Assembly: GCA_030594585.1 (NCBI GenBank)
Contig: JAUVEX010000055.1
Location: forward strand, 1-6,483
DNA length: 6,483 nucleotides
Origin: an archaeon
GTDB taxonomy: Archaea; EX4484-52; B79-G9
Direction of reading: 5' to 3'
In this document: positions 1 to 5,383 of the stretch, in pieces
Position numbering within the stretch: the stretch's first letter is position 1
Layout of the letters: every line of letters starts with the position of its first letter
Program-made: the position numbers and the translations under genes
Notes under the pieces: generated by a model
What the model saw: the letters and a program-made list of their open reading frames with translations, nothing else
Database searches by the model: none
Told to the model about the DNA's origin: nothing

Positions 1-246
1 CATAGCTGTTTTTATTTCATCAAATGAAACTTTCCTGTGCCATTTTCCAAGCCACACATAATCTTGTTTCCGGTCATTTTCAGGGGATTCGGAAACAACA
101 ATTCTGCCGAAACACGATGATGTTGTATAAAAAGAAGGATGATTGTTTATTGTACTCACCAACGGCATGATATCCACATCAACAAGATTCTCATTTATTG
201 CCTTATCAAGCCGTGCAAGAGCAACTTGTTTTTTGTTTTGGAACAT
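1..246 (-). CDS. taw3: tRNA wybutosine-synthesizing protein Taw3/Tyw3 (partial, C-terminus cut by window edge)
   Basis: My own translation of the minus strand from the ATG at 244-246 gives 82 open codons running off the window. It contains TTSSCFGRIVV (residues 41-51) followed by LGKWH (66-70). These match the hallmark SSCSGR block and the downstream GKWH block of the TYW3 family. Family members are SAM-dependent methyltransferases that act on the tricyclic wyosine-type base at position 37 of tRNA-Phe. The N-terminus, rich in Lys and a short helix before FYTTSSC, also fits archaeal members. One oddity is Phe at residue 46, where the family usually has Ser. No in-frame ATG or GTG lies just upstream, which supports this start. 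An AT-rich box about 26 nt upstream suggests a leaderless transcript. The C-terminal half is outside the window, so intactness cannot be judged. Confidence 0.85.
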   Translation of the reverse strand, partial: MFQNKKQVALARLDKAINENLVDVDIMPLVSTINNHPSFYTTSSCFGRIVVSESPENDRKQDYVWLGKWHRKVSFDEIKTAM

Positions 247-261
247 GTCTCTTTTTCGTTG

Positions 262-279
262 TTTAAATTTTTTAATATG
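262..279. promoter_or_regulatory. AT-rich divergent promoter region between taw3 and ridA
   Basis: This A/T run reads ATATTAAAAA on the minus strand (278 to 269), centred about 27 nt before the taw3 ATG, and TTTAAA on either strand at 262-267. It is the best TATA candidate for the leaderless taw3 transcript. Read on the plus strand it could also serve ridA, with a leader of roughly 50 nt. The match is weaker than at the other promoters in this window. Confidence 0.4.
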
Positions 280-340
280 TTTAATGATTTTGTGGTGTGT
301 GGAGATGAAGTTTTTAACATTCATTACCTAAAAATTGTTT

Positions 341-344
341 GTGA
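341..344 (+). promoter_or_regulatory. Partial Shine-Dalgarno (GTGA) deciding the ridA start
   Basis: GTGA sits 4 nt before the ATG at 349 and matches the core of the archaeal GGTGAT signal seen before trxA with similar spacing. It supports starting ridA at 349 rather than far upstream. Confidence 0.4.
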
Positions 345-348
345 ATTT

Positions 349-741
349 ATGGAAAAAGAAATCGTCAAATTAGAAGGGATTGCAAAACCGCCAAGCCCGT
401 TTAATCATGTGGTCAAAGCCGGAAACTTCCTATTTCTCTCAAGCCAGTTGGCGGCAGGCTTAAAAGACCATAAAATTATTGGCGGAGATATCAAAGAACA
501 GACAAGAAAAGCATTAGAGAATATAAAATTATTATGTGACTCTTCCGGAACATCCATGAACAATATTGTTAAAGTTGTTGTATATATGAAAGATGTCAAG
601 AAAGATTTTGATGCGATGAATGGGATATATCGCGAATATTTCAAAGACGGTGAAGAACCGGCAAGAGTGACAGTTCAGGCATTATCACCAATTGATAAAA
701 TAGATATAGAGATTGAAGCAACTGCAGTGCTTCCAGATTAA
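349..741 (+). CDS. ridA: RidA / YjgF / UK114 family enamine-imine deaminase
   Basis: The 130-aa product matches the usual RidA length of about 125-130 residues. RidA hydrolyses reactive enamine/imine intermediates released by PLP enzymes such as threonine dehydratase, protecting other PLP enzymes. It normally forms a cytosolic trimer with active sites between subunits. Visible landmarks are SSQLA near residue 31, EQTRKALENI (50-59), the catalytic-site Arg in EEPARVTVQ (R106, equivalent to the invariant Arg105 of the E. coli protein) and the closing strand IDIEIEATAVLP (118-129). The open frame continues upstream to 139, but that extension has no RidA similarity and overlaps taw3 on the other strand. 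The ATG at 349 gives the normal N-terminus and has a partial Shine-Dalgarno. The gene converges on acdB and seems to be monocistronic. Confidence 0.93.
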   Translation: MEKEIVKLEGIAKPPSPFNHVVKAGNFLFLSSQLAAGLKDHKIIGGDIKEQTRKALENIKLLCDSSGTSMNNIVKVVVYMKDVKKDFDAMNGIYREYFKDGEEPARVTVQALSPIDKIDIEIEATAVLPD

Positions 742-759
742 CAGCTGAATTTCACCGTA

Positions 760-799
760 TTTTTTATTGTGTATAAAGTATCTCACAAACAATAAAAAA
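760..799. terminator. AT-only bidirectional terminator hairpin between ridA and acdB
   Basis: TTTTTTATTGT (760-770) is perfectly complementary to ACAATAAAAAA (789-799), an 11-bp stem with an 18-nt loop. The sequence gives a T6 tract on the plus strand 19 nt after the ridA stop and a T6 tract on the minus strand about 60 nt after the acdB stop. Archaeal termination depends mainly on U-tracts, so this palindrome could terminate both converging transcripts. A second short inverted repeat (TGAAAAT 803-809 with ATTTTCA 826-832) and two more plus-strand T-tracts (835-840, 848-854) lie between it and acdB. Confidence 0.5.
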
Positions 800-857
800 G
801 CTTGAAAATGCCCCCAGTTACCAAAATTTTCATGATTTTTTAGAATCTTTTTTTAAG

Positions 858-1502
858 TTACCCCAAAATCATTCTGCAGTCGGCGCAAACAGCCCCATCT
901 TCATTTACAATCAATGGGTTTATGTCAAGCTCTGTTATTTTTTCTTTTTTGACCATTTTAGATACTTTAAGAAGCGTGTCTTCAATTGCTTTGATATTTA
1001 CTGCGGCCTGCCCGCGAGCGCCATTAAGAAGAGGATATGCCTTTATTTCAGTTATCATTTCGCGAACATCTTTTTTCTCAACAGGGATTAGGCGGAAAGA
1101 AACATCTTTCATGACTTCCACAAAAATGCCTCCAAGCCCAAACATTAAAACAGGACCGAATTGCGGATCCTGTGATGCGCCAACAATACACTCTACACCG
1201 GATGCAGTTTTCTCAACAAGAACACCGTCAATTTTGGCATCAGGTACATGTTTTTTAGCATTCTCGATAATTTTTAGAAACGCATCTCTTGCACTTTCTT
1301 CAGTCATTATGTTTGTTACAACGCCGCCAAAATCACTTTTGTGCAGTATGTCTTCGCTTATTATTTTCATGATGCATGGAAATCCCACTTTTTTTGCGGC
1401 AAGAATAGCATCCTGCCTGTTTTTGACAAGTTTTGCTTCCGGCAGCATAATGCCGTATTTTTCAAGAATTTTTCGCGAGTCATATTCTGTTAGTTTTTGC
1501 AT
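858..1502 (-). CDS. acdB: Acetate/acyl-CoA synthetase (ADP-forming), beta subunit
   Basis: The 214-aa protein is an ATP-grasp domain of the ADP-forming acetyl-CoA synthetase type. It catalyses acyl-CoA + ADP + Pi giving acid + ATP + CoA, a main route to ATP during archaeal peptide or sugar fermentation. Visible motifs are CIMKIISEDILHKSDFGGV (43-61), in which His54 should be the beta-subunit phosphohistidine relay residue, GVECIVGASQDPQFGPVLMFGLGG (101-124, nucleotide-binding region), and ELDINPLIV near the C-terminus. Length fits stand-alone beta subunits (about 230 aa) rather than the fused alpha-beta form. No alpha subunit lies beside it. Split, unlinked alpha and beta genes are known in Pyrococcus, so the partner is probably elsewhere. 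The start has a clear TATA box 28 nt upstream and no Shine-Dalgarno, suggesting a leaderless message. Confidence 0.93.
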   Translation of the reverse strand: MQKLTEYDSRKILEKYGIMLPEAKLVKNRQDAILAAKKVGFPCIMKIISEDILHKSDFGGVVTNIMTEESARDAFLKIIENAKKHVPDAKIDGVLVEKTASGVECIVGASQDPQFGPVLMFGLGGIFVEVMKDVSFRLIPVEKKDVREMITEIKAYPLLNGARGQAAVNIKAIEDTLLKVSKMVKKEKITELDINPLIVNEDGAVCADCRMILG

Positions 1503-1524
1503 GTTTAGTTGTTTGTTGTTTCCA

Positions 1525-1534
1525 CAATATAAAG
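1525..1534 (-). promoter_or_regulatory. TATA box for acdB
   Basis: Minus-strand CTTTATATTG is centred about 28 nt before the acdB ATG (A at 1502), the normal archaeal TATA-to-start-site distance. Transcription should begin at or next to the start codon. Confidence 0.65.
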
Positions 1535-1542
1535 ATTAATAC

Positions 1543-1556
1543 AAAACCTTTTTATT
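1543..1556 (+). promoter_or_regulatory. BRE/TATA element for the HPP operon
   Basis: AAAACC followed by TTTTTATT (1549-1556) is centred about 28 nt before the ATG at 1581, consistent with a leaderless HPP transcript. It is back-to-back with the acdB TATA box in the 78-bp divergent spacer. Confidence 0.55.
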
Positions 1557-1580
1557 CTGTGTTCACCCTAAATTTATGTT

Positions 1581-2057
1581 ATGAAGCAATGGATTAAAGA
1601 GAAGATTTTCCCAAGTATAATTACCGGCATCTCTATGGGCATTTTATTTATGTTTCTTAATAAGGGCATAAGCGGTCTTGTACTTATATCATCTTTAGGG
1701 GCATCAGCATACATAATCTGTGATTACCCAGACATTCGCGCAGCAAAACTTCGAGTAGTTATCCTGGCTTATTTTTTTGCAACAATTATGGGGTTTGTAA
1801 CAGCACTTTTTTTCAATCCGACAATAGCGATAATATTGGCTGTGGCGTTAACATCAATTTTTATGCTTGAGACAAAAAACTCCCATCCGCCCGCAGTTGG
1901 CGCGGCCTTCGCGTTTATATTGGAGAAACATACATTTATGGGCGTTTTAGAAACAATGGCATCTGTTTTAGCGCTATTGATAATTGCAAAATTTTTGATA
2001 TATCTTTATCGTGAGGAGTTTCATTTGCACAAATTCCACCATGAGTTTTTGAAGTGA
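1581..2057 (+). CDS. HPP family integral membrane protein
   Basis: The 158-aa protein is almost entirely hydrophobic with about four or five membrane segments (roughly 11-28, 29-47, 57-77, 80-97 and 123-143). It carries the family-defining HPP triplet in SHPPAVGAAFAF (101-112) and the upstream SLGASAYI block (38-45) followed by a Pro, as expected for the HPP transmembrane region. Some plant and cyanobacterial HPP proteins carry nitrite across membranes; the substrate of archaeal ones is not established, so none is assigned here. No CBS domains follow, unlike some family members. The cytosolic tail EEFHLHKFHHEF (145-156) has four histidines in seven residues and might bind metal (inference). 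It is first in an apparent three-gene operon. The ATG at 1576 runs into a stop at once, so 1581 is the start. Confidence 0.88.
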   Translation: MKQWIKEKIFPSIITGISMGILFMFLNKGISGLVLISSLGASAYIICDYPDIRAAKLRVVILAYFFATIMGFVTALFFNPTIAIILAVALTSIFMLETKNSHPPAVGAAFAFILEKHTFMGVLETMASVLALLIIAKFLIYLYREEFHLHKFHHEFLK

Positions 2058-2058
2058 T
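2053..2058 (+). promoter_or_regulatory. Shine-Dalgarno AGTGAT for the winged-helix gene, overlapping the HPP stop codon
   Basis: AGTGAT lies 4 nt before the ATG at 2063 and differs from the GGTGAT of trxA by one base. It contains the TGA stop of the HPP gene (2055-2057), so the end of one gene doubles as the ribosome signal of the next. This favours ATG 2063 over the GTG at 2054. Confidence 0.5.
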
Positions 2059-2062
2059 TATT

Positions 2063-2287
2063 ATGGGAAGAAAACCGGGACCGGATCCCGAGAAATTAAA
2101 GCGGATAATAGAGGCATTAAGAAACAACCCAAAAGGATTGTGGACTATGGAGATTGCAAGAAAGACAAAAATATCGAAAAGCACAGTTCACAGGTACTTA
2201 AACACATTCTTGAAAGACAAAATAAAGGAAGAGCGTTCATTCTCCGACCTTGTGAAACTATACACAATAAAAAAGAAAAAAGAATAA
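2063..2287 (+). CDS. Small winged helix-turn-helix protein
   Basis: The 74-aa basic protein begins MGRKPGPDPEKL, which seems to be a flexible DNA-contacting arm, and then forms one compact HTH. Helix 1 is about 9-21, the turn and second helix are LWTMEIARKTKI (26-37), and the recognition helix is SKSTVHRYLNTFL (38-50). A short wing (55-70, ending in KLYTIKKKKE) follows. It has no ligand-binding domain, so it may act as a dimer or as a constitutive local regulator, perhaps of its own operon (inference). It follows the HPP gene by 5 nt and precedes the SAMP-like gene by 24 nt. A GTG at 2054 could add three residues, but the Shine-Dalgarno spacing favours the ATG. Targets cannot be deduced. Confidence 0.8.
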   Translation: MGRKPGPDPEKLKRIIEALRNNPKGLWTMEIARKTKISKSTVHRYLNTFLKDKIKEERSFSDLVKLYTIKKKKE

Positions 2288-2311
2288 AAGCTTGGCTTTG
2301 TAAATTTCAGT

Positions 2312-2512
2312 ATGTCTTTAGAATTTTTGCGCAAAGGGAAAAAAGAAAAAATGCCGTTCATTAAAGGAACGACCCTAAAAGACATACTCAAACAAAAAGG
2401 CATAAACACAGAGACCGTTCTAATTAAACTAAACGGGACAATTGCAACATTAGAAGAAAAGCCAAAAGACAAAGATAAGCTAGAAATCTTAGATATTATT
2501 TCCGGCGGCTGA
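2312..2512 (+). CDS. Ubiquitin-like sulfur carrier / small archaeal modifier protein (ThiS/MoaD/SAMP type)
   Basis: The 66-aa product has the layout of a beta-grasp sulfur carrier: strand 1 SLEFLRKGK, strand 2 EKMPFIKG, helix TTLKDILKQKGI (20-31), strand 3 VLIKLNGTIA (36-45), then KLEILDIISGG ending exactly in the diglycine that E1-like enzymes adenylate. In archaea such proteins (SAMPs) are conjugated to lysines and also donate sulfur for tRNA thiolation or molybdopterin synthesis; related ThiS proteins serve thiamine. Length and the terminal IISGG fit, but the sequence cannot say which role applies. No E1-like (UbaA/MoeB) or MoaE gene is present here. It is the last gene of the HPP operon, with no convincing Shine-Dalgarno, and it converges on the antiporter gene 18 nt away. 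Confidence 0.82.
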   Translation: MSLEFLRKGKKEKMPFIKGTTLKDILKQKGINTETVLIKLNGTIATLEEKPKDKDKLEILDIISGG

Positions 2513-2513
2513 A

Positions 2514-2539
2514 GCAAAAATAAAACACATTTATTTTGC
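2514..2539. terminator. Bidirectional AT-rich hairpin between the SAMP-like gene and the antiporter
   Basis: AAAATAAA (2517-2524) pairs with TTTATTTT (2530-2537) around a 5-nt ACACA loop, extended by GC/GC (2514-2515 with 2538-2539) if one A bulges. The right arm supplies a U-rich tract on either strand, so it can end both converging transcripts. It covers the whole 18-nt spacer and the antiporter stop codon. Confidence 0.5.
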
Positions 2540-4297
2540 GTCAATCTTTTCTTTAAGCTCTTGTAAATATTCCGGTTCGTAGAACTCCAGCTCTTTTTCC
2601 TCTTCTTTTCTTTTAAGATATTTTATTTCATGCCCCCGGATAGTTTCAAGAGTTTTGTCTTTTTTATCAAAAATATTTTTAAGGAATCCGCCGACTCTCT
2701 CAGCACCGACAAGTTTCGGGACTATGACAAATCCAGCTCCAAGAGAATACAATTTTAATGCCTCATCAATTGTTGTGGTTGTAAGTATTGTTTTTGCATC
2801 AGGGTTTAGCATTTTTGTTCTCTCAATAAGAATTGCATTGTCTTCCATACGGGGAATTGTGGATATCACTAAACGGGCGTGTCTTATTCCTGCATCTTCA
2901 AGAACATCAAAATGCGCAACATCTCCGTAAATGCAGTATTGGTTGGCATCAACTAATTTTTTGACAAGTTCCGGGTTGTAATCAATAACAACAAATAATG
3001 TGCCGCTTGCTTTAAGCCGGTCAATTATTGTCCGCCCCATAGTATGTGCGCCAACAACAATCACATGATTTTTCAATTTATTTTCCGAACCCTCAATATT
3101 TGATAGTTTGTAATTTTGTTTGAAAATATTTAGTTTATCAACAAAGGCAAAAAATGGCAGAATTACTTTATGTATGCGCTCGTCATATTTTATTGCATAG
3201 CTTGTTACAGTAATTGAAAGCAGTGCAAGAATTGTTGCCATCGATACAATTTCAGAAGATACATGGCCAAGCCCGTATCCAACACCCACAAGAATTAATG
3301 AGAATTCAGACACATTGCTCAAGTAAAGCCCTGTAAATATAGAAACCCTCCGTTTATATCCGAATACAGAGCTTGTGATTGAAATAATCAAAAATTTACC
3401 GACAATGACAAATACGGCAAATGCAATTATTGGCATTACAAGCAAAGACAGATTTGAAAAAGATACTGCAAGCCCCAGAGATCCGAAAAAAAGTATAGTG
3501 AAAAAATCCCTTAGTGATTTAACCCTATTAGCTATGTCGTGATTGTATGGAAAAACAGCAAGGCTTATGCCTGCAAGAAAACCACCAACAGCGATTGAAA
3601 AACCGAAAGTGTATGCGATTGCACTGAAAAGGAAACATACAGAAAGCGTGACTAAAAAAACAAGCTCTTTGTCTTTTACAACCAGTTTAAGAAATTGGGG
3701 GAATACGAATTTGTTAAGAATAATCGCAATTCCAAAAAGCCCAATGGCCTTGAAAAGCACAAGCCCAATAACTGAAGCAGACACATTGGTTAGGTTGTAC
3801 ATAAAAGACATGGCAAGAACCACAATAACATCCTGCGCCAAAAGAATCCCTACAGAAATTCTGCCGCTCAATGTATCAAGTTGTTCTCTGTCAGACAGAA
3901 GTTTTATTACAATCATTGTGCTGCTGAAAGAAACAATTAAGGCAAGATACATAGATTCGATATTGTTGAACCCTAGATAAGTTGCGAGTATAAATCCCCC
4001 GCCTGCGGTTAATATCATCTGGATAAGGGAACCAAAAGATGCGATTTTTCCGACATTTTTTAGTTTTGTAATATCCATTTCCATACCAACAGTAAAAAGA
4101 AGAAGCGCGATTCCTATTTCAGAAAGTGCGACTATAAGCGCTTCATTGGTTATAATTGCCAATCCTTGGGGCCCAAGCAGAATCCCTGAAAGTATGTATG
4201 CGGGGATTACCGGCTGTTTTAGAATTTTTGCAAGAAGCGCGAGCATAGTGGAGAAAAGAACAACAAGACCGATATCGTAAAGAATTAGAAGATCCAT
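2531..4297 (-). CDS. Cation:proton antiporter, CPA2/Kef type, with C-terminal TrkA-N (RCK) domain
   Basis: The 588-aa protein has an N-terminal Na+/H+ exchanger-type domain of about 12 membrane segments (1-370) and a cytosolic TrkA-N nucleotide-binding domain (about 411-530). Membrane landmarks are SGILLGPQGLA (37-47), the LLAQDVIVV segment (152-160) with the family's key Asp156, GGFLAGISLA (238-247) and SNVSEFSLIL (327-336), the Kef-like block around Glu331. The TrkA-N domain has VVGAHTMG (414-421) and an acidic VIDYNPE (437-443) typical of NAD(H) binding. The glycine motif is GxHxxG rather than GxGxxG. No TrkA-C domain follows, only a charged tail (543-588). Such proteins exchange K+ or Na+ for H+ under nucleotide or ligand control; the ion is not known here. 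The frame is open to 4405, but the TATA box 27 nt before 4297 and the MDLLILYDIG start favour 4297. Confidence 0.93.
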   Translation of the reverse strand: MDLLILYDIGLVVLFSTMLALLAKILKQPVIPAYILSGILLGPQGLAIITNEALIVALSEIGIALLLFTVGMEMDITKLKNVGKIASFGSLIQMILTAGGGFILATYLGFNNIESMYLALIVSFSSTMIVIKLLSDREQLDTLSGRISVGILLAQDVIVVLAMSFMYNLTNVSASVIGLVLFKAIGLFGIAIILNKFVFPQFLKLVVKDKELVFLVTLSVCFLFSAIAYTFGFSIAVGGFLAGISLAVFPYNHDIANRVKSLRDFFTILFFGSLGLAVSFSNLSLLVMPIIAFAVFVIVGKFLIISITSSVFGYKRRVSIFTGLYLSNVSEFSLILVGVGYGLGHVSSEIVSMATILALLSITVTSYAIKYDERIHKVILPFFAFVDKLNIFKQNYKLSNIEGSENKLKNHVIVVGAHTMGRTIIDRLKASGTLFVVIDYNPELVKKLVDANQYCIYGDVAHFDVLEDAGIRHARLVISTIPRMEDNAILIERTKMLNPDAKTILTTTTIDEALKLYSLGAGFVIVPKLVGAERVGGFLKNIFDKKDKTLETIRGHEIKYLKRKEEEKELEFYEPEYLQELKEKIDAK

Positions 4298-4319
4298 GAT
4301 ATTATTTTGGGCTGCCGGC

Positions 4320-4329
4320 ATATAAATAT
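4320..4329 (-). promoter_or_regulatory. TATA box for the antiporter
   Basis: Minus-strand ATATTTATAT is centred 27 nt before the ATG at 4297. It lies in the 49-nt gap after the zincin gene, indicating a separate leaderless promoter and a start at 4297 rather than at upstream ATGs (4321, 4405). Confidence 0.65.
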
Positions 4330-4346
4330 TTTTTGTGTTTTTTAAT

Positions 4347-4901
4347 TTATTGACAGCCGCTGCAGTTTTTACATCCCGTAATTGAACGATACGCATTTTC
4401 AGCAACAGCGGGCATACTTTTAGCCGTACTCATAAGCCCGCTAAAATAATTTGTTGCTTCAGCGTATGCGGAATTTAGTATTTCTGTTCCGTATCCTGCT
4501 TTTTCTGCAAGCTTTGTTGCAACTGCATTAACTCTTCCTTCGACTTCTGATGTTGTTGGAACAGGAGTATCTAAAAGTGCTTCTTGGTATGCATTTTCTG
4601 GACTAATGAGTTTACTTAGTTTTTTACCGCTCATTTCCCAAAGATGTGCAAGTTCGTGCGTTAAAACACCCTTGAATTCGTCGTAGTTAAGATTGTATGT
4701 TTCTTTTGCATTCAAGAAAAGAGTTTTTGTATTATTGTATGTTTCTCCAACAGCAGCGACGACCCCATTAGGCAGCATATACTGTGGGAGAATCACAATT
4801 TTTTCAGGAAGTTCTGTAAGGCCGGTTCTTTTTGAAATATCATTTAGCGCATTGACTGTTTTTGATGCCGTATCTCGATAAATGTCTATTAATTTACCCA
4901 T
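4347..4901 (-). CDS. Uncharacterised HExxH zincin-like protein with Cys-rich C-terminal tail
   Basis: I do not recognise a named family for this 184-aa protein. It has VLTHELAHLWEM (79-90), a standard HExxH zinc-protease motif with His82, Glu83 and His86. The region EVEGRVNAVATKLAEKAGY (119-137) could supply a third zinc ligand, Glu119 or Glu121, as in gluzincins (inference). Before the motif, IVILPQYMLPNGVVAAVGETY and TLFLNAKE resemble the edge strands that precede the active-site helix in small minimal zincins. No signal peptide or membrane segment is seen, so it is probably cytosolic. The last residues are GCKNCSGCQ (176-184), three Cys in seven residues, suggesting metal binding or membrane/thiol chemistry. 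It lies 61 nt after the winged-helix regulator and 49 nt before the antiporter and has its own TATA box. Peptidase activity is likely but unproven. Confidence 0.75.
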   Translation of the reverse strand: MGKLIDIYRDTASKTVNALNDISKRTGLTELPEKIVILPQYMLPNGVVAAVGETYNNTKTLFLNAKETYNLNYDEFKGVLTHELAHLWEMSGKKLSKLISPENAYQEALLDTPVPTTSEVEGRVNAVATKLAEKAGYGTEILNSAYAEATNYFSGLMSTAKSMPAVAENAYRSITGCKNCSGCQ

Positions 4902-4922
4902 ACCTTTTATTACCTAAAAAAC

Positions 4923-4935
4923 TATATAAATATAT
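4923..4935 (-). promoter_or_regulatory. TATA box for the zincin gene
   Basis: Minus-strand ATATATTTATATA is centred about 26-28 nt before the ATG at 4901, so the message would start at or beside the start codon. The T6 tract just downstream (minus strand, 4921-4916) could also end transcription of the regulator gene. Confidence 0.65.
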
Positions 4936-4962
4936 CAATCACTTCAAAGTAACAACCAAAAA

Positions 4963-5301
4963 CTACAACTTCTTAACAGCAGAAATTTTTTCTTTAAAAT
5001 CTTTTCTTAATTTTTCTTCTAAAATCTTTTTAAGAACATCTGTTTCAACAGCAACATACGCAAAGAACCGTCCTTTTTTCCCGGCACATAAACATACACT
5101 TTTCCTTTTTACAACGCCTGCAATCACAAGCCGCCCCAAAGACCTTTGAACCGTGCTTTTGTCTTTTGAAAGCTTTTTTGCGATTTCATCGGCACAGCTT
5201 GTTTTTGGACAATTAAGTTTTTGAAAAACATCAAAATCATTTTCAGAAAGCCCCAAAACATCAGAAAAAAGCCCATGCATGCTAGTAATTTCAGAAATCA
5301 T
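4963..5301 (-). CDS. Winged-helix transcriptional regulator (TrmB/MarR-like) with four cysteines
   Basis: The 112-aa protein is one winged-helix domain with a C-terminal helix. After LGLSENDFDVFQKL (16-29) comes the HTH, ADEIAKKLSKDKSTVQRSLGRLVIAGVV (37-64), in which DKSTVQRSLGRL is the recognition helix, typical of archaeal TrmB/MarR-like regulators. The wing (65-85) includes KRKSVCLCAGKKGRFFAYVAV, followed by the probable dimerisation helix TDVLKKILEEKLRKDF (87-102). Cysteines sit in two pairs, Cys31/Cys36 (NCPKTSC) before the HTH and Cys70/Cys72 (CLC) in the wing, an arrangement that could bind metal or form disulfides (inference). It is divergent from trxA with only 82 bp between starts, so it is a candidate regulator of that operon and of itself. 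Family assignment beyond winged-helix is uncertain. Confidence 0.82.
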   Translation of the reverse strand: MISEITSMHGLFSDVLGLSENDFDVFQKLNCPKTSCADEIAKKLSKDKSTVQRSLGRLVIAGVVKRKSVCLCAGKKGRFFAYVAVETDVLKKILEEKLRKDFKEKISAVKKL

Positions 5302-5321
5302 ATTATATTGTGGAATACAAA

Positions 5322-5356
5322 GGTTTAAATATGTTTATGCGAGAGAAGGTATATAA
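5322..5356. promoter_or_regulatory. Overlapping divergent promoters of the Cys regulator and trxA
   Basis: The self-complementary TTTAAA (5324-5329) is centred 25 nt before the regulator ATG on the minus strand, giving a leaderless message. On the plus strand the same box, extended to TTTAAATA and preceded by AAAGG (BRE-like), would start trxA near 5354 with a leader of about 30 nt. A second plus-strand box, TATATAA (5350-5356), would start about 5 nt before the trxA ATG and remove most of its Shine-Dalgarno. The two transcripts therefore probably share or compete for TBP binding. Confidence 0.55.
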
Positions 5357-5374
5357 CTTACATTAACTAAAAAA

Positions 5375-5380
5375 GGTGAT
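5375..5380 (+). promoter_or_regulatory. Strong Shine-Dalgarno GGTGAT of trxA
   Basis: GGTGAT is fully complementary to the usual archaeal 16S rRNA 3' end (AUCACC) and lies 3 nt before the ATG at 5384. It is the only perfect site in the window, whose other promoter-proximal genes look mostly leaderless. Confidence 0.75.
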
Positions 5381-5383
5381 ATT

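Noticed and set aside
305..331. Eight-codon ORF (ATG 305 to TAA 331) upstream of ridA as a leader peptide
   Set aside because: GGAG overlaps its own ATG rather than preceding it, and no attenuation-like structure follows.
139..348. N-terminal extension of ridA (70 extra residues)
   Set aside because: It has no RidA similarity, overlaps taw3 on the opposite strand, and the protein from 349 already has full family length and a partial Shine-Dalgarno.
858..1502. acdB as an orphan remnant because no alpha subunit is adjacent
   Set aside because: The frame is complete with its active-site His and ends normally; unlinked alpha and beta genes are known in archaea.
922..1539. 205-codon open frame on the plus strand opposite acdB
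   Set aside because: It is the antisense shadow of a strongly recognised ATP-grasp gene, is Ser/Ile-rich, and has no recognisable domain.
2054..2062. GTG start adding three residues to the winged-helix protein
   Set aside because: The GTG lies within the putative AGTGAT ribosome signal, and the ATG at 2063 has the better spacing.
2188..2544. 118-codon minus-strand frame opposite the winged-helix and SAMP-like genes
   Set aside because: It is a Phe/Ser-rich shadow of Lys-rich coding sequence on the other strand, with no domain.
3543..3980. 145-codon plus-strand frame inside the antiporter
   Set aside because: It is antisense to a well-conserved membrane domain and has no own promoter or motif.
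4298..4405. Longer antiporter N-terminus starting at ATG 4405 and overlapping the zincin gene
   Set aside because: The added residues are polar and unlike the family, would overlap the 3' end of the zincin gene, and the TATA box at 4320-4329 would lie inside the coding region.
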